Shown here: positions 1-13,317 of the stretch, one piece after another
How positions within the stretch are numbered: position 1 is the first letter of the stretch
Layout: the number at the start of each line of letters is the position of its first letter
Source: Nautilus pompilius
Lineage: Eukaryota > Mollusca > Cephalopoda > Nautilida > Nautilidae
Reading direction: 5' to 3'
Assembly: GCA_018389105.1 (NCBI GenBank)
Contig: JACATO010001579.1
Coordinates: 1-64,000 of the forward strand
Length of the DNA stretch: 64,000 bases
Made by a program: the position numbers and the translations under genes
The notes under the pieces: generated by a model
The model's database searches: none
Seen by the model: only the letters and a program-made list of their open reading frames with translations
What the model was told of the DNA's origin: nothing

Positions 1-1144
1 TTTTCTTTTACCAATGGAATGTTCTTTGAGGGTATATTGTTGGTTTTGCTAACTTCCATTAAGCTGGTTATCATTCAAGATGCAAGATTTTCCTTTGCTT
101 TCCTCCTCCAACAACAAACTGTTGATGTCCATACATGACTCTAATATTTTTCTGGAAGCTGATCATGCCATGCCCAAAAGGTTAGCTTATTGGCTATGAA
201 AGCAGAAATACATTGTAATTTTGCTTTGAAAATTCACTGTATTTATTTTTACTGCGTGTAATGGCTTCAATAGGGTTAGTGAGGAATTTGAAACTATCTG
301 ATATCTGTTTACACATGATATCACAATACACAAACCTTCATATGGTCAACATGCCTAGCAGATGGCCACCTTACTACTATGCTGGGGGCTCACTTTCATG
401 TATACAGTCGAGAGAATGCATGTTCACGTGCTGATATTGAGCTATTAGTCTGTGTTGTGGTGATTGTGTCATTCCTCATCCTGTGTATGCTGAACATAAT
501 CTAGCTTGTTGATGAACTTTGCTTCTCCAAAAGATGTCCACATCTGATAGTAAGAAGTGCACAAACTAAATAGAGAAGAGAAAATGTTAAGCTGTTTTTA
601 TATGACCATAGTTCAAAATTTCAAGTCTTCAAGCAGACATCATATGGAAAACAGCTTTGGAGTTTGTTTAATGTATAGAAATAAATTATTGAAGATGCAT
701 GGAGGGAAATGTTGCTGAGATGAAAATAACAAAATGAGAAGGTGTTGGTAGCAGAAATTATCTATAAACAAAATGCTTACATCAATGTTGGAGGACCTAC
801 TGAGAATACCAAAGAGTTTGATTATCTCAACATGTTCAAAACTTCCACGTTTTGATATTTTCACTTCTATTCCACTGCTAATATATTTTGAACAAAAGAT
901 CACTTAGGTTGTCAGTGATCCAAATGGTCTTTTAATGCAATTATTTGATATCAGTGAAATGCATTTCAGTTATGAAATAGAATTTTATTTAGTTTACATA
1001 TGTAAAATGTTTCTTTATTTAATGAAATTTTATGGTGAGGTTTACTTGATGTATACTTTGTGTTGTTGGTGATTTATATTTTAAGTCAATTAACAATATT
1101 ATATATACTTTAATTGTCAGTAGTTGATTTTACTTTTGTTGCAG

Positions 1145-1422
1145 ATGCTCCATATGATCCCCCAGTGATTTCCGGAATAAATAGTAACAAATTTGTTTAT
1201 GAGAATGATAAAGTTAAGGTGTATTGTTCATGGAGAGGTGGGAATCCTGACAATGCTCGTGTGACTTTGAAGTGTCCAGGAAACTCTCCTACCACAGACA
1301 CGCTAACAGTCAGTAAATACATGACAGTATCAAAACTGATGCATAGAAAACATTGCATTTGCACTGGATTGCACATACTTAAACGGTGATTGGTACATCG
1401 ACACAAGTCTTCAAAGTTTCTT
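1145..1422 (+). pseudogene. Gene A exon Ig4, one-base frameshift
   Basis: The exon runs from an acceptor (ttttgttgcag) to a donor (gtaagttc), both identical in unit B. It encodes the start of an Ig-like domain (APYDPPVISGIN, then VKVYCSWRGG). It is 278 nt against 279 nt in unit B. Near 1370-1390 unit A reads cacatacttaaacgg where unit B reads cacacacataaaacgg. The lost base puts TGA in frame shortly before the end of the domain. The lost part includes the final strand, so the product would be truncated or the exon skipped. Skipping keeps frame in the normal gene, because the exon is phase 1-1. Confidence 0.85.
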
Positions 1423-2282
1423 GTAAGTTCAGTCAAAGAATCTTTTTGCATTTGTATAGTAAAACACCATTTATCCACATTATTTGAGTTAGAAATCTTA
1501 GTGAATCAGCAAAGACGTAGATAATTAGATAAATAAACATCCCAAAAGTAAGACCAGGAGTTAAGAAATTTGAATCAGCTGAAAATAACCAACTAATTTA
1601 TTCTCTAAATGATGAGACAATCTGGCAATTTTCTCTACTTCCATTGAGTTTTATATGCATTAAGTGTATCCACTAATAAAGAAAATTTCAGTGGCACCAT
1701 TTTCTAGGCAGTCTTTCCCCAGCTTGATTCATTGGTACCAACCAAATTATGGAAGGTCATAAGTTACCAAGGTAAATAGTCTGTTCTTTAATCGTTAAGT
1801 AAAAGTCACCCATACAGCGACAGTGTACACCTGTTTTTGTCTCTGGAACCGCAAGTATCTTTTACCCTGTGGACAATGTCATCAAAGATCATATATTTCC
1901 TTGTAGCTACTTTACTGTGCTGTTTTCAAATTTTCATTGAAAAAATAAGTAATCTTTCTTTATGGTGCAGGACAGGTAACACATTCTAATGGTTAGTTGA
2001 CACATTATCCTCCTCCAGCAGGGTTTCCTCAAATTTGAGAAGTTCTCTCTGTTATTGCAAGCAGTGCAGTACACAACCACAGTAACAACAAGAAATGTGA
2101 TCAATCTGTTAGTAAATCACCTGACAATGTTTCTGTGACATAATGGCAACATAATGCGATGAATTGATTGTTATGTAGCATAAATATAATTCTTTATTCA
2201 TGCCATTGGCTTTCCAATGAGCTATTTTTGTTTAACTGTAATTACTATGTTACAACAAATAATATGATGCAAAAGGGAAACA
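1423..2282. other. Intron shared by both units, no gene seen
   Basis: This stretch is intronic by position and matches unit B (43233-44095) closely. I see no exon with paired splice sites and no repeat. Confidence 0.5.
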
Positions 2283-5200
2283 TACATGCAAATATTTTCT
2301 TTTTATTGTGTATTTATTGTCTAATACCTTTGCTGCTGTAATAGTCCATTGGTACATTCATTAAAACTCAATTTGGAGTGGTTGAATGTATGTTGCATGT
2401 AGAAGAAAAGCAATCTAATAAACCTAAAAGAACAAGAGAAATGTGGACTCTCTTGTACATGCCTTCCCTTTACTTTGTATTATCAAAACGGAAGAATCTT
2501 AACGGTAAAGTTAAGGAGTAAAACAATTGATATCATTAAGATTAATATTGTTGTGAGAGGTATACCTGCTGGGTATTTATGTTTGTTTCATTTATGGAAT
2601 CTGACTCGTTTTTCCTTTTTTGTTTTTCGTATCATGCGAAAGTTTGGTGTGTATGTAAAGTTGCATATGTGTGTGATGGAGCTGGGTCGATTCCACGACC
2701 GGCTGCCACGATTAGCCAAGGGCATCATAAATGTTGCCAAAGTGCTGGTGGTAATTCTCAAGGAAAGTAAATTGGTTTGAAAGCAAGTGTAGAACCATCA
2801 TTACTAGTTTGTGTCCCCATTAAGGACTAAAGGTGGTAAAACAATCTGGATGTGCTGCGTTGGGCAGCCAAACAGCTGCACAATTGCAGCAGCTCATTAG
2901 CATGACTGACTGGTAAGTTTAGTAATCGAATTCGTCAGAATAGGGGAAAAGAAACTGAACTTAATGAGGAATGATTACCATTTGTTGTCTGGTTGTGGCT
3001 GCTGTTTGTATTTAATTAATCCATTAATTAGTCACGTTTTTAATATAAAAATTTCCTACCCAATGGCAAAATTTACTGGCGATGAGTTACTCGTTTTAGT
3101 AATAAGAGCAGAGGATTGACTTTAGCAGCACAGAAGGTACTCGGACATTGCTGCTTGTACAGTTACTATTCTTGTTTGCCACAACATAATTATAAAGAAA
3201 ATGTAGAACCTGGTTGGTTGTAATTAGTTTGTACTTTTAATTGCTTTTTATTACTTGAATGTACAGTGTGGGCAATATGGAATAATATCAGCTGATGTGG
3301 AGTGAGGGGTGTCTGAGGTAGAATATGCTCTGCATGACACAGAAGCCAAGAGCCCATGAGTGCTCTGGGATTGATGATTATCACTACAGACCGATTAATG
3401 GAAACTAGGCTGGTCATCCCAATATTAAATTGTTTTTAAATATAATTTCTATTTGCACGTTATCTTTAAAGTATGTTTGGAATAAAGAGGATTTATTATA
3501 CTTTCAATAAAGAAAATTAGTTCCAAAACATTAAATTAATTGAATTCATGTAACCAAATGCAAAAGCAAAAAAGGAAATTTTGAAATTGTAAGATTCTTT
3601 AATCACTTTTATTGGTTTGGTGGTAAAGTTAGTTTTTAATTAAAAACTGACTTCTTTTTGTTTTCAATAATTTTAACCAGGGGGTGCATTTTTTCCCTTT
3701 ACATATAAGATCATATTGGTCAATACACGAGCTGGCATACAAGTTATTGTAAATAATTTTATTTGGAATATACAGTTTGAATACAAGGCTCTTCATAATA
3801 CATGGTTGGGATGAGACAAAAACTGGAGGTAAACATCAGGAAAACAGTAAAACTATGCTAAAGTCTGGAACCTGGTTTGAAATTTGAGTTATTAGCATGT
3901 ATAGTCTTAATATTTTGAAAAAGCATGTTAATTTTTTAAAGTCTGCTATGTTTGTATTTACCATGGTTAAGGAGGAAGTGCACAATTTAATGCTGTTAGC
4001 TAGCTGCTGCCATTTGTGGCATGATAGCAGCATAGGGAGAAAAGACCGAAGATGCTTTATATGGGTAGATCTACACTTTAGAACAATTGTTCATCAATTT
4101 GTCATTTGGTCAAGAGAATCCAAGAAGCTGTAAATAGACAGGGTTTTGTAAACATATTTAAAGATGTAATGAGTGTGTGTTTGCAGGAAGCATTTGATAT
4201 TGAAATCTTTATTCATAGTGAGAAGAAGAAAATCAATGTGGGGATAAACTATCAGCAAAGTTACTAGACAGGTAAATGTGTGTGGATACTGAATGGGCGC
4301 TACTACTCCTGAAGTGGAGAAATACAGTCCAGGGGACAAAATGTTCAAAAGACAAACCCTATGAACGATCACATTATTGTCAAGTTATATATCTACACCT
4401 ATTTAATATTTTAAATGGTTCTACAGATTTTTGATACCAGTTAGTTTGCTACTAGGTCATATCACTACCATCTTTTACTTCAGGATCTATTGATTTATAT
4501 TTTCTGCTTGCTTTATTCAAGAACGTTAATGGTTGGTTGTGTGGAGCAACCATCTTCACTAAGCCAAAACGACCTCTTCAACAGAGCTTGCTTTTAGAAC
4601 ATTAAGCATCGTTGTAGTAGTGATGTTTTGAACGGTTCTCAGGGTATTCTAAAACGGTTTTATTATTATTCAAAGCTTTAAAATCAAAATACAAAACAAA
4701 TTTTAGAAATTCTTTCATGCTCCAGTCAATTCTACAAAGAAAATTAATTTCATCTGTAGGCTCCTATCTCCTGTAACAAATTTCTGACACACTGTTCAAC
4801 GTGTCTGTATTTCTTTCCTTGCATCAGTGTTTCCAGGAGTACAGTGTACCATTTGGTTCTTGTCAGGATTTCCATTTTCAAAGCAGTTATCAAAGTCCAA
4901 ATGTTGGGATGGTTATTTGTTCCTGTACTTCAAAGGGCAGTGTGAAACTGCTCAATGTTGTTTGTGGATGACATGCTATTTTCAGTGCATTCATGAACAT
5001 TCCAGGAAGTAATACGGAAAATGGGATCATCATGTCTTCTTCTCTGATGTAACACACCTCAAAGTATGAAACTATTTTTTTGGGAGGAGGAGAATCATCT
5101 TCCGCAGTCTCCTCAAAACCATCCATTACATTGTTTCTCTGCACTTGTTGCATTCCTTTCTGTTAGCATCTAACTTTTAGATTAAATTGATAATCTTGAC

Positions 5201-7818
5201 GGTATCTTGGCCTCATGTTTATTTTGACCACTTTTTTGTAAACATTCTTCAAAGATGGAACAAGTGATGTTACTGATGCACCAGGAAAATGGGAAGAGAA
5301 ACTGACGACCACAGATTTTTCAAAATCTATCGAGGAATCTGGTCTTATGTTAGTTCTGAGCTCTTTGAGTTTGGCAAATAATTGATCATAAGTAGCTTGT
5401 CTTTTGTCCGGGGCTAAAGCAAAACATGGATCACTCAGGATGTGTTTGAATGCAGGGTGTACAATTGATACTAAATGCATGAGTTGCATTTAAACATTCC
5501 ATCCCCTGCCCAACTCCTGATCTGTTCAATATCGACCATTCCAACATGTTTTGCAAACATCAAAGTTTGTGTGGGGTCATCTTCACCACTATCAATCTAC
5601 AGGAATTGTCACCATAGACAAAATTGCAATATTGTTCCTTAGGAACAGCAGGAGCATTTTTCTTTCCTGCCACCAATTCTGAATATTGCAACTCATTGAA
5701 GAGATAGATAGCAATTCTGCCAAAACACAATCATTCAAGTTAATGGAAGCCTTGGAAATGTCAGATCGAGGTGCATTTTATCAGAGAGTTCATACTATTT
5801 CCATGTTGGCAATTTCTTTCTTAGGGTTCTTGCAGTAGTAGCATGATTGTGCTCACTTACTATCTTAACGTTGTTTTCTTCATCTGTCCAGGTATGGACT
5901 GTTGCTTTACAAGGATGCTTTTCGTGCAGCCACTATTGCTTTGATCTTTCAGCATTTCTTTTATGCTCCTCCTAGATGTAGTTGAAATCATCATCAAAGA
6001 TTTTCCCATTATGTAATGAAATGATTTCTCACATTTAGCAACTGAGTTTTAAAATGTTTTCTATCACAATGTTCACTTGTTGCTTTATCGTGATTTTATT
6101 AGTTTGAAAATAAATTCCACTCAAATATGCATATAAGACAGATGCATGGTAATAAAATGTGGTTGCTCAGTAAGTAAGTTAGTTTTTTTCAGAAATCGTG
6201 TTTCATATGTTATAATCCTAATATATTCTTTGTAATTTGTTTATAGACAATAATGGAAATAGTGCAGTGTTTTAAGTTGTATGTATATGGTTAACTTAAT
6301 GGAAGAGGTACTCAGTAGTTTTGTTGAAGTATTCATGATACAAGCAAAGCTTCTCATGGGAAGAATTAAATTCAGATTGATTGCTGGATGTAAATGAAAG
6401 TTTAGTTCACATTACAACAAGAATCCGTCATCTGACAAGTCCATAAATGGTTGAATTAAATAAAGTAGCTAAATGAATCAGCCTCAGTTGATAATACAAC
6501 ACATTCTGGTAGAACAGAAACCACTCGCCATACAATTGCAGTTGTCAAAGAAACTTTTTCAGGAAACCCAAAGAAATCAGATTGGAATATTTTAGAAAAA
6601 CTCAGCTTTCACCTTTCACCCCTCCATAAAATATGGAAAGGGAGATTGAATATGATGCGTTATATCCAATTATCTGGAGGGATGGTTTGAAATATTGGCA
6701 AATTTGACACAGCATTGGTTGTTTCACTCAAATATTTTCCATGTATAGCTTTGTAATAGAATGTGTTCAATCTTACATAGTTGAACAGCTACTACATATT
6801 AACTAACTTAGATACTTTATAAACACCCGAGATATACACAAACTCAGCTGCTAACTTGGAATTTCAGAATTTTGTTTAGAAAGTTTTCTTAGTAGTTGTA
6901 GCTGAAGGATTAGAGTAGAATGTGAAAGAATGATGGTTATATCTGTCTGAATCTGTTTTGCTTTGTCACTACCATGGTCCATGTGCACATCTGGTTCTGA
7001 AATTAAAGATGTTCAGTAAAAGTGGTTGGTAGTGGATTCTTTCCCCTTCAGAGACCCCTCAGCAAGAATGTGGTCTGTCTGTTTCTTAGTTCAGAACACT
7101 GAAATGTACTCAGTAAATATTTTAAAACTCCCTCTTTGAATTTCAGTCAGTTTAAAATCAAAAGAGAAAGAGAGAGAGTATAGGTAATGGAAGTAACAAT
7201 GATTTGGAAATTAAATTACTGTGTGATTGAATAAACCTAATCACTGGAATTTTAGCATCAATGGAAGAACAAACAGTCAACAAAGGCGAATGATTTTCAA
7301 TTCAGTTTTTAATTAAGGTTCAAAAGTGATCATTGTCTTGAAGTTGACTTAGAAAAAGTTTATTTTGGCAGTTTGCAAAGTTGAGGAATAAGGTGGAGGA
7401 TATAACAAGAGATCATCCAACCATTTAGATGAAAACAAAGTGGTTTTGACAATTTTAATATAACATCAATTGGATTGTTCTCTATCTGGCGGGGCCACCC
7501 TTCAATCTATAGACTCTGAAAATATGTTAATCCAACCCAATGCATTACAAAAAACGGTTTACAAATGAAACATCTGTCCATAGATTTTGTTTTGGTGCTA
7601 CATGGCAACTGCTGCCTGGGGAAGCTAATAAAACAGCTCTGATTGGGGCACGGTTTGGACCATTGGCCATTTGCACAAACTTTGTCTTTAGTGTGTTGCA
7701 GCTCCCTGATTTTGACCACATTTACTGACTGCTTTTTAAAATGCTGTTTCATTGTCATTGTTGGTTCCTTTCACTTCTTTCCATGGCTACATCTCTACTT
7801 CTGTACAAAAAGAGAAAG
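2283..7818. other. 5.5-kb segment present only in unit A
   Basis: Unit B jumps from gatgcagaagggaag to gttggattctgaatg over a few filler bases, while unit A has about 5.5 kb here. The segment contains a badly decayed MULE transposase (see 4890-6000). No terminal inverted repeats or target duplication were seen at the edges. Since the MULE is far more decayed than the A/B divergence, a deletion from unit B is likelier than an insertion into unit A. Apart from the MULE remnant I recognise nothing; the short open frames near 2475-2780 and 7507-7858 have no supporting features. Confidence 0.75.
4890..6000 (-). mobile_element. Decayed Mutator-like (MULE) transposase with FLYWCH-type finger
   Basis: This is read on the minus strand across several frames. 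Near 5829-5934 it encodes CKATVHTWTDEENNVKIV followed by EHNHATTA, the cysteine and HNH end of a FLYWCH-type zinc finger, the usual N-terminal DNA-binding module of animal MULE transposases. Downstream (5489-5163) comes TYDQLFAKLKEL and SIDFEKSVVVSFSSHFPGA, matching the MULE transposase core where a DFE motif follows the YxxLFxxLKEL helix. Next is NVYKKV, where intact copies have HLSQxVYRKI. The frame continues at 5153-4890 after a stop, with a FEE stretch and YFEVCYI. Stops and shifts throughout make it non-functional. It is absent from unit B. Confidence 0.7.
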
Positions 7819-8651
7819 TTGGATTCTGAATGTCATGTTTATGATCAAAGTTGACTGAGCAATATTTGCACTTTATCCAAGAAGCAACAATATGTGCTTT
7901 GTCTTGTTAAAGTCCATCGCAGGAAACCAAAGCTTCAACTTGTAACAGCATGATGAGAAGATGGAGGCAGAGAAGCTCGCCATGATTTGAAGGTAGTTAA
8001 TCTTTGAATTAATATGAAGTTGTATTTTTTCTTTCATATTCGTTTGTAAATCAGGGAGGAAAAACCTTTTATTGTTCCTCTCATCTTTCAGTTTGTTTCC
8101 TTTGACCAAGATCTTATGGTTAATCTGTTTTTGAAATTCCCTTTTATTTTATTGATCTTGGGGTTTACAAAAACCTGTGATGTCTGACTGTTTAGGAGCA
8201 GCTCAGTGAAGATGTCATCATCTACTTTCCATTAATGTCTCAATGTTGGATTCTACTTAGCTGTTGTTTGTTAATTTTTATTGCAAGATTTTGTTTGTCT
8301 CTTTTAGCTCCAAGACAATTTCAAATATGTATTTGTTTGTTCATCCTATTTCTTGACTGGAAACATTGACACATCACGTGACCTCAGGTCTTCTCTCCAA
8401 TATTTTTTTTTGGTCCAGGTAAATGACATTGGTACAACAGTAAATTTTGTGTGATTTATACCTGGACAAGTGAAATTGGAATAATTGTGGGATTTATTGA
8501 GAAATAAATGTAACACAAACTTTTTAAAGAAACAGCACAGTATGATACCAATGGTAAACCTAGTATTCAGGACAAGAATGTGATTAGTATGAATCAGCCC
8601 TGTTCATTTTGTAAATATTGTTAATATTTTCTTTTTTATTTTCTTATTTAG

Positions 8652-8956
8652 TCAGACCAGTGGTAAAAATGATATTATCTACACAAAAATCCAGGGCCGT
8701 CGTCAAAGCAACATAACTTGTTACATCCAATCTGATGGAAACCCACCAGAGTACATATTTAGACCATGGGAGCACTGGTGGGGTCAAATCCATCTTCGGA
8801 CTCTCTCTGGTACCAGCCACCCAAGATTCACAGAAATTGTTTCTTTCTCATCAACGCACCAAGACAGTGGCACCTACAAATGTACAGTAACAAATGGGAA
8901 TGCACAAACTGGACGCATTTTTTTTCAGTCATCTGAACTAAAAGTGAAGATACCAT
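8652..8956 (+). pseudogene. Gene A exon Ig5, one-base frameshift
   Basis: The acceptor is ttcttatttag and the donor gtacgttg. The exon codes for a canonical Ig domain, with first cysteine in NITCYIQSDGNPP, the tryptophan region PWEHWWGQ and the closing DSGTYKCTVTNGN. It is 305 nt, one less than unit B. Unit A has tctacacaaaaatcc where unit B has tctacaacaaaaatcc, and the resulting frame meets TAA a few codons later, before the first cysteine. The rest of the exon stays almost identical to unit B, so the break is recent or a sequencing error in an A-rich stretch. Confidence 0.85.
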
Positions 8957-9885
8957 GTACGTTGTGAATTTTCATTTTCTTTTCTCTCTCTCACACGGCA
9001 TCTGACAGCTTAGTTTTATTGTTAACATGACTAATCTGCTGAGTTCCGCATGCTTAACGTAAGAATAATCTGTAGTATTTCCTGCACAATTTTACCACAG
9101 CTAAATGATTATAATGCTGCTTAGTAATGATACAAGTCACTTTTGTGTCTAAGAATGCAGACAACTTTTATTCAGTTTAATCTGTTGATTATAACCAGGG
9201 AAATTAAATAATTACATTTTTAATGTATGGTCTGGGAACAAATACCTGCCTTATAAGTAAATATAAAGAAATTGGCAGAAGTCACATGATTTGTAATGTT
9301 TTCTATATCCCGTATATTTAATGAAATGGAAATATTAGTTTTGTTTTATTTTTGCTTGCTCTCTCTGCAGATTATTGTTGTAGTAAAAATTATTTATTTG
9401 TACTTGATGTCAATTTATTCTCTATTTCTATTTGTTTTTTGTGCAATAATCCACAATCCACCATTTCACATCAGAAGTTATTCATTTATTCATATTTTTG
9501 TTTATTAGTATTCAAATTTCCTATTGAATTGTTTGGTAACAAGTGAAATTTTATACTTCTAAAATCCATTTTTCGGTTACTTGCCAAACAAACTCTTCAT
9601 CTGTGACCTTTAATCCTAGAATGAAAGTATCCAGTAAATGGGAATGTTGACAACTTCAGATCCCCAAATTGTTTGAAATTCAGGAATGCTGTTAACTGAT
9701 ACAAATATTTATACATTTTATGCCAATAGATTTTCACTACATCTACTTCAATTTTCTTTGCTGGTTCTACTCTGAAATCTACATCTTAATGAGATAAGAA
9801 TTATTTGTGATGTGGATGCTGTTTGAGGATAATTTTCTAATACTGATTTGCTCAAAATCTCTCCCATATTTACTGTTTATTTCAG

Positions 9886-10212
9886 CAAAACCAGTCATTG
9901 CTTTGCAAAGATTTACTATCAAAGCTGCTGAAGGCGCAGATGCTTTGCTGAGTTTAAAGTTCTATTCGTACCCTAATTATTCAAGTATTACCTGGCTGAA
10001 GGTGAACAGAAAAATCAACCCTGAGTACCATTTTGTCAAGGAGAATGTTGTGACCTTCATATCCTACAAAAATATCCTGAAAAAATCTGGTTTTAAGGCT
10101 CTGGCTATTATAAAACATCTGAGTCTTGATGATTTTGGAACGTATAGAGTCAACATTAGTAATGCTGAAGGCTGGGTAATACAGCCAATTGTCATACTAT
10201 TGGGAAGGAGAG
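9886..10212 (+). CDS. Gene A exon Ig6, membrane-proximal Ig-like domain lacking the canonical cysteines
   Basis: This is a 327-nt phase 1-1 exon, open throughout, from acceptor ttatttcag to donor gtaattta. It encodes an Ig-like fold: KPVIALQRFTIKAAEGADA, the central tryptophan in SSITWLKVNRKI, then SLDDFGTYRVNISNAEG. The last motif is the classic DxGxYxC ending, but valine-asparagine stands where the second cysteine is expected. The B-strand cysteine is also replaced (LLSLKFYSYP). A disulfide-free membrane-proximal domain is known in some Ig receptors. This exon is the intact counterpart of the broken copy at 47197-47520. Confidence 0.85.
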
Positions 10213-12025
10213 GTAATTTAAATACAATAAGAGGTTTGTTAATAAGGTTAGTGTGTTCTTTAACATTTGAGCACCTTTATAATTATTTTATATTTGTGAG
10301 CTCAACTAACTTGGACTTTGATGCTAAAAGGTGTCAGATCATAGAATAGGTTGGTTTGGATTTACAATCAGTGTTTGTGCTTCATGGCGATTCTGCGAAC
10401 CCCACACGCATCACAGGTGTAAATGTCACTCGCTGTCTATCAATTGTATGATCAGTTTACAAAATGATGTTCAAGCTGTAATTAAATGTTTGTCACCGTT
10501 CAGGGTTACAGCACAATTTCTCTTTTCAAACATTCTGTTGTGGAGCTTCAAAATTGCTGCTGCTGCTGCAAATGAAACGACAGACAGACAAGAATTTTTC
10601 TAAAATGATACGGTTATCTAGTATGGATACAGCAGCATTCCAGCATGAAAATTTGTCTTGGCCATCCCAGGAATGGTATCACTGTGGCAGATTCATTGCA
10701 GTGCTGCTTTATTACCATCTGCTGAAACTGAAGTATGTATACAGAAGCACAGAGTGAATATGCTTATAGTAAACTTGGCTGGAGGTGTACCGCATGAATG
10801 ACCAGGAATTGAATGCCAGGTGATTTTGATGCCACAGCTGAAGGATTGTAGCCTCTGATGCTAAACCTATGGAAATTTACAAAGCAGCATTTTTATCGGA
10901 GGTGGGGACGAGTTCACTGTAATTTTTAAGGGTAAAAGGAATGCGTCTGGCATAGATGAATGCCTGCTTAATTAGCTTAGTTAACATTCAGCCCTTTGAT
11001 GAATTACTTAAAATACTAGTATTGGAGCAGTCTACACGGATGTACCAACGATAGACCAATTTGCTGTTGAATGTTTGGATAACAGACATTTTGTACTTTG
11101 CTAGACAGGTGAACAGCAAACCCTGGGGGTGGGCTGAGGCAGTGATTTACTAGATTCCACATAGCTATGGAAATAATAAAATGAATAAATATAATTATAT
11201 TTTAATGATACTGATCTAACTGAAATGTTTTGAGTCTTTGACACTATCAATTTAATTTGTAGTAGTGTAATAGCATTAGTTTACCTTTTCAGTGATGAAA
11301 TGTTTTAAACTTCTTTTGTACACACAATTGTTCCATATTCAATAACGTCCATGGATTCCATTACTTCTGTGTATATACTTAGGTTTGATCACCCATTTTG
11401 ATGTTGGACATATACAGAGATTAGAAAGAAGGTCATTGTGGGTAAGAAATAGCTGTAAAACACTATACATGGAGTTTGTGGTTTACAGTAGGAGTCTAAA
11501 TCCTTTCAAGAGTCACTTGTTGGGAGTTACAGCTTCTCCCCTTTTGATTATTTCTTGTAATCAAGCACCTGTATTACTCGTCTTCACCCAAGGTTTACAG
11601 AATCGATCAAATGATATGGTACGCTATATTTTGTCCAAAAGTTGACTTGAATGTTACGAATGTAAAACAAAAAATATTCCAAGCTTGCAGCGTTGTTAGT
11701 TATGTTTGTTTAGTGCTTCAAAGATCACCTGTATGTTTTTGTACAGTCACATTACAACAAGGGAAAGCTGTTTCTGACAATATTGTTACTTAGAAAACCT
11801 GGCCTGATATCAGTATTGTACTGTTCTCTGATTCTATAAAATAATTACAGTTATGTATTATTCTGTACTATATGTATAAATGAGAAGTGTGATACCTATA
11901 GCTTAGTGCAGAAGAATCAATGGATTAATCTTAACTTGTGACATACAGCTTGAAGATTTAGTTTTCTATAAAGTTCAGTGGCCAACACAGTTCAATAAAC
12001 TGATGTTTAATTATTTATCTTGCAG
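10213..12025. other. Intron between Ig6 and transmembrane exons
   Basis: The stretch is near-identical to unit B 47521-49318. Short open frames occur (10331-10757, 11385-11793) but lack matching splice sites in phase 1 and show no domain. I see no extra Ig exon. Confidence 0.5.
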
Positions 12026-12175
12026 AACCTGAAGCAATTGTAGGAGTAGCTGGGGACTTGCCTATTGGAATACCTATTGCAGCCTTTTTTGTTGGACTTG
12101 TTCTGACAGTAGGTGTTGCTGTAATTACCAGATATATTTACAGAAGGATGCTTTTAAAGCAAATAGCAGAACATG
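12026..12175 (+). CDS. Gene A transmembrane exon
   Basis: This is a 150-nt phase 1-1 exon, from acceptor atcttgcag to donor gtgagatt. It encodes a short stalk (EPEAIVGVAGDLP), a hydrophobic helix of about 22 residues beginning IGIPIAAFFVGLVL and ending VAVI, and a stop-transfer cluster TRYIYRRMLLK. This gives a type I topology with the Ig domains outside. Unit B differs by a few substitutions only. The frame is open in both units. Confidence 0.92.
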
Positions 12176-13317
12176 GTGAGATTTTTAAAATTAATACATG
12201 TGAGTAGAGGAACCATTGACCAGGAAAACATTTAGAAATGATTAAACAATATTAGTATATCTGATTGTGATTAATAGTATTGGACTATAAGTAATCACTA
12301 GTACAGATAATACATTTATTCAGTATGTTAAGTTATATTTGAATCCTTGTGATTTATTGGTTCTTAATGACTTTTTCACAAAGGTAATTACAATACAGAT
12401 TTTCTGGTTGAGTTTAAAGTGTCTTTCTAATTTGCACCCATTTAGGATCTTAAGGTAACGTAATTGGATAAAGGGACAAGAAGCTTTAAATCCTATATTA
12501 GCCCATTTTATGCATTATAGATGTGTACAGCCAAATAGTTATGTACATTTCATTCCTAACAGCAGAGGAAGACGCCATCACAACATAGAGACTCTTATCA
12601 TTCCTTAGTTTGAAGGGCAAAAGGCAGAATGACCAGTCTGCCAGCCACATCATAGTGTCATGCTACTATTGTACAATGTCTGTTTCACACAGTCTTGCAA
12701 AGTTTATGAATAGCCAAATAAACTGGAGGGGAAGGACTCTCTCACATAAACAAAAACAGAGTGGAAACCTCAATGGGAGCCATTCTGTCTCATGGAAAGC
12801 TTTGTTTGATACAGCTGGTACCTGTTAATAACATCATCAAGAGGTAGATGTGTAACACAGGCAAAGCTCGTCTCCATTGCCTAGTTTAAGTTGATAATAC
12901 TGGTGTTGTCAATTCTGTAAACCTATACACCAAGGGAGGAAAAAAGATCAGATGTCACATTACATGTGTTAGTGGCATCTCCCACTGACAAACTCTGCAA
13001 TCTCGGCAGTTTGTTCTCCATGATCTTCTGTGTATGCATAGTTTTTCCATTAAGACATTCAGAGTGATAAGGAAGTAACTGAATGGTCTGTGTATACAAA
13101 TCTTTAATTTTTAGTTATCAATTGATAATGATTGAATAGCAAATTGACTACATTATAGCAATACTGTCATGTACAACTGATGGAGGTTTATTGTAATTTC
13201 TGAATCATACAAGTACCTTGTTCATGTATTAATCAAATCCTGTCCAGAAAATGTGTAGAATGCATTGTTCAAGCTTTCGACACCCAGACCATTCTGTAGA
13301 TCGTATTGCATTTTCAG

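Noticed and set aside
9296-9546. Short hydrophobic open frames between Ig5 and Ig6 (also 46599-46850)
   Set aside because: T-rich DNA gives Phe/Leu/Ile-rich frames by chance; no matching splice sites in phase 1.
10331-10757. Open frames between Ig6 and the transmembrane exon that look like an extra domain (MSDHRIGWFGF...)
   Set aside because: No phase-1 acceptor and donor pair, no Ig motif; conserved only as intron is conserved.
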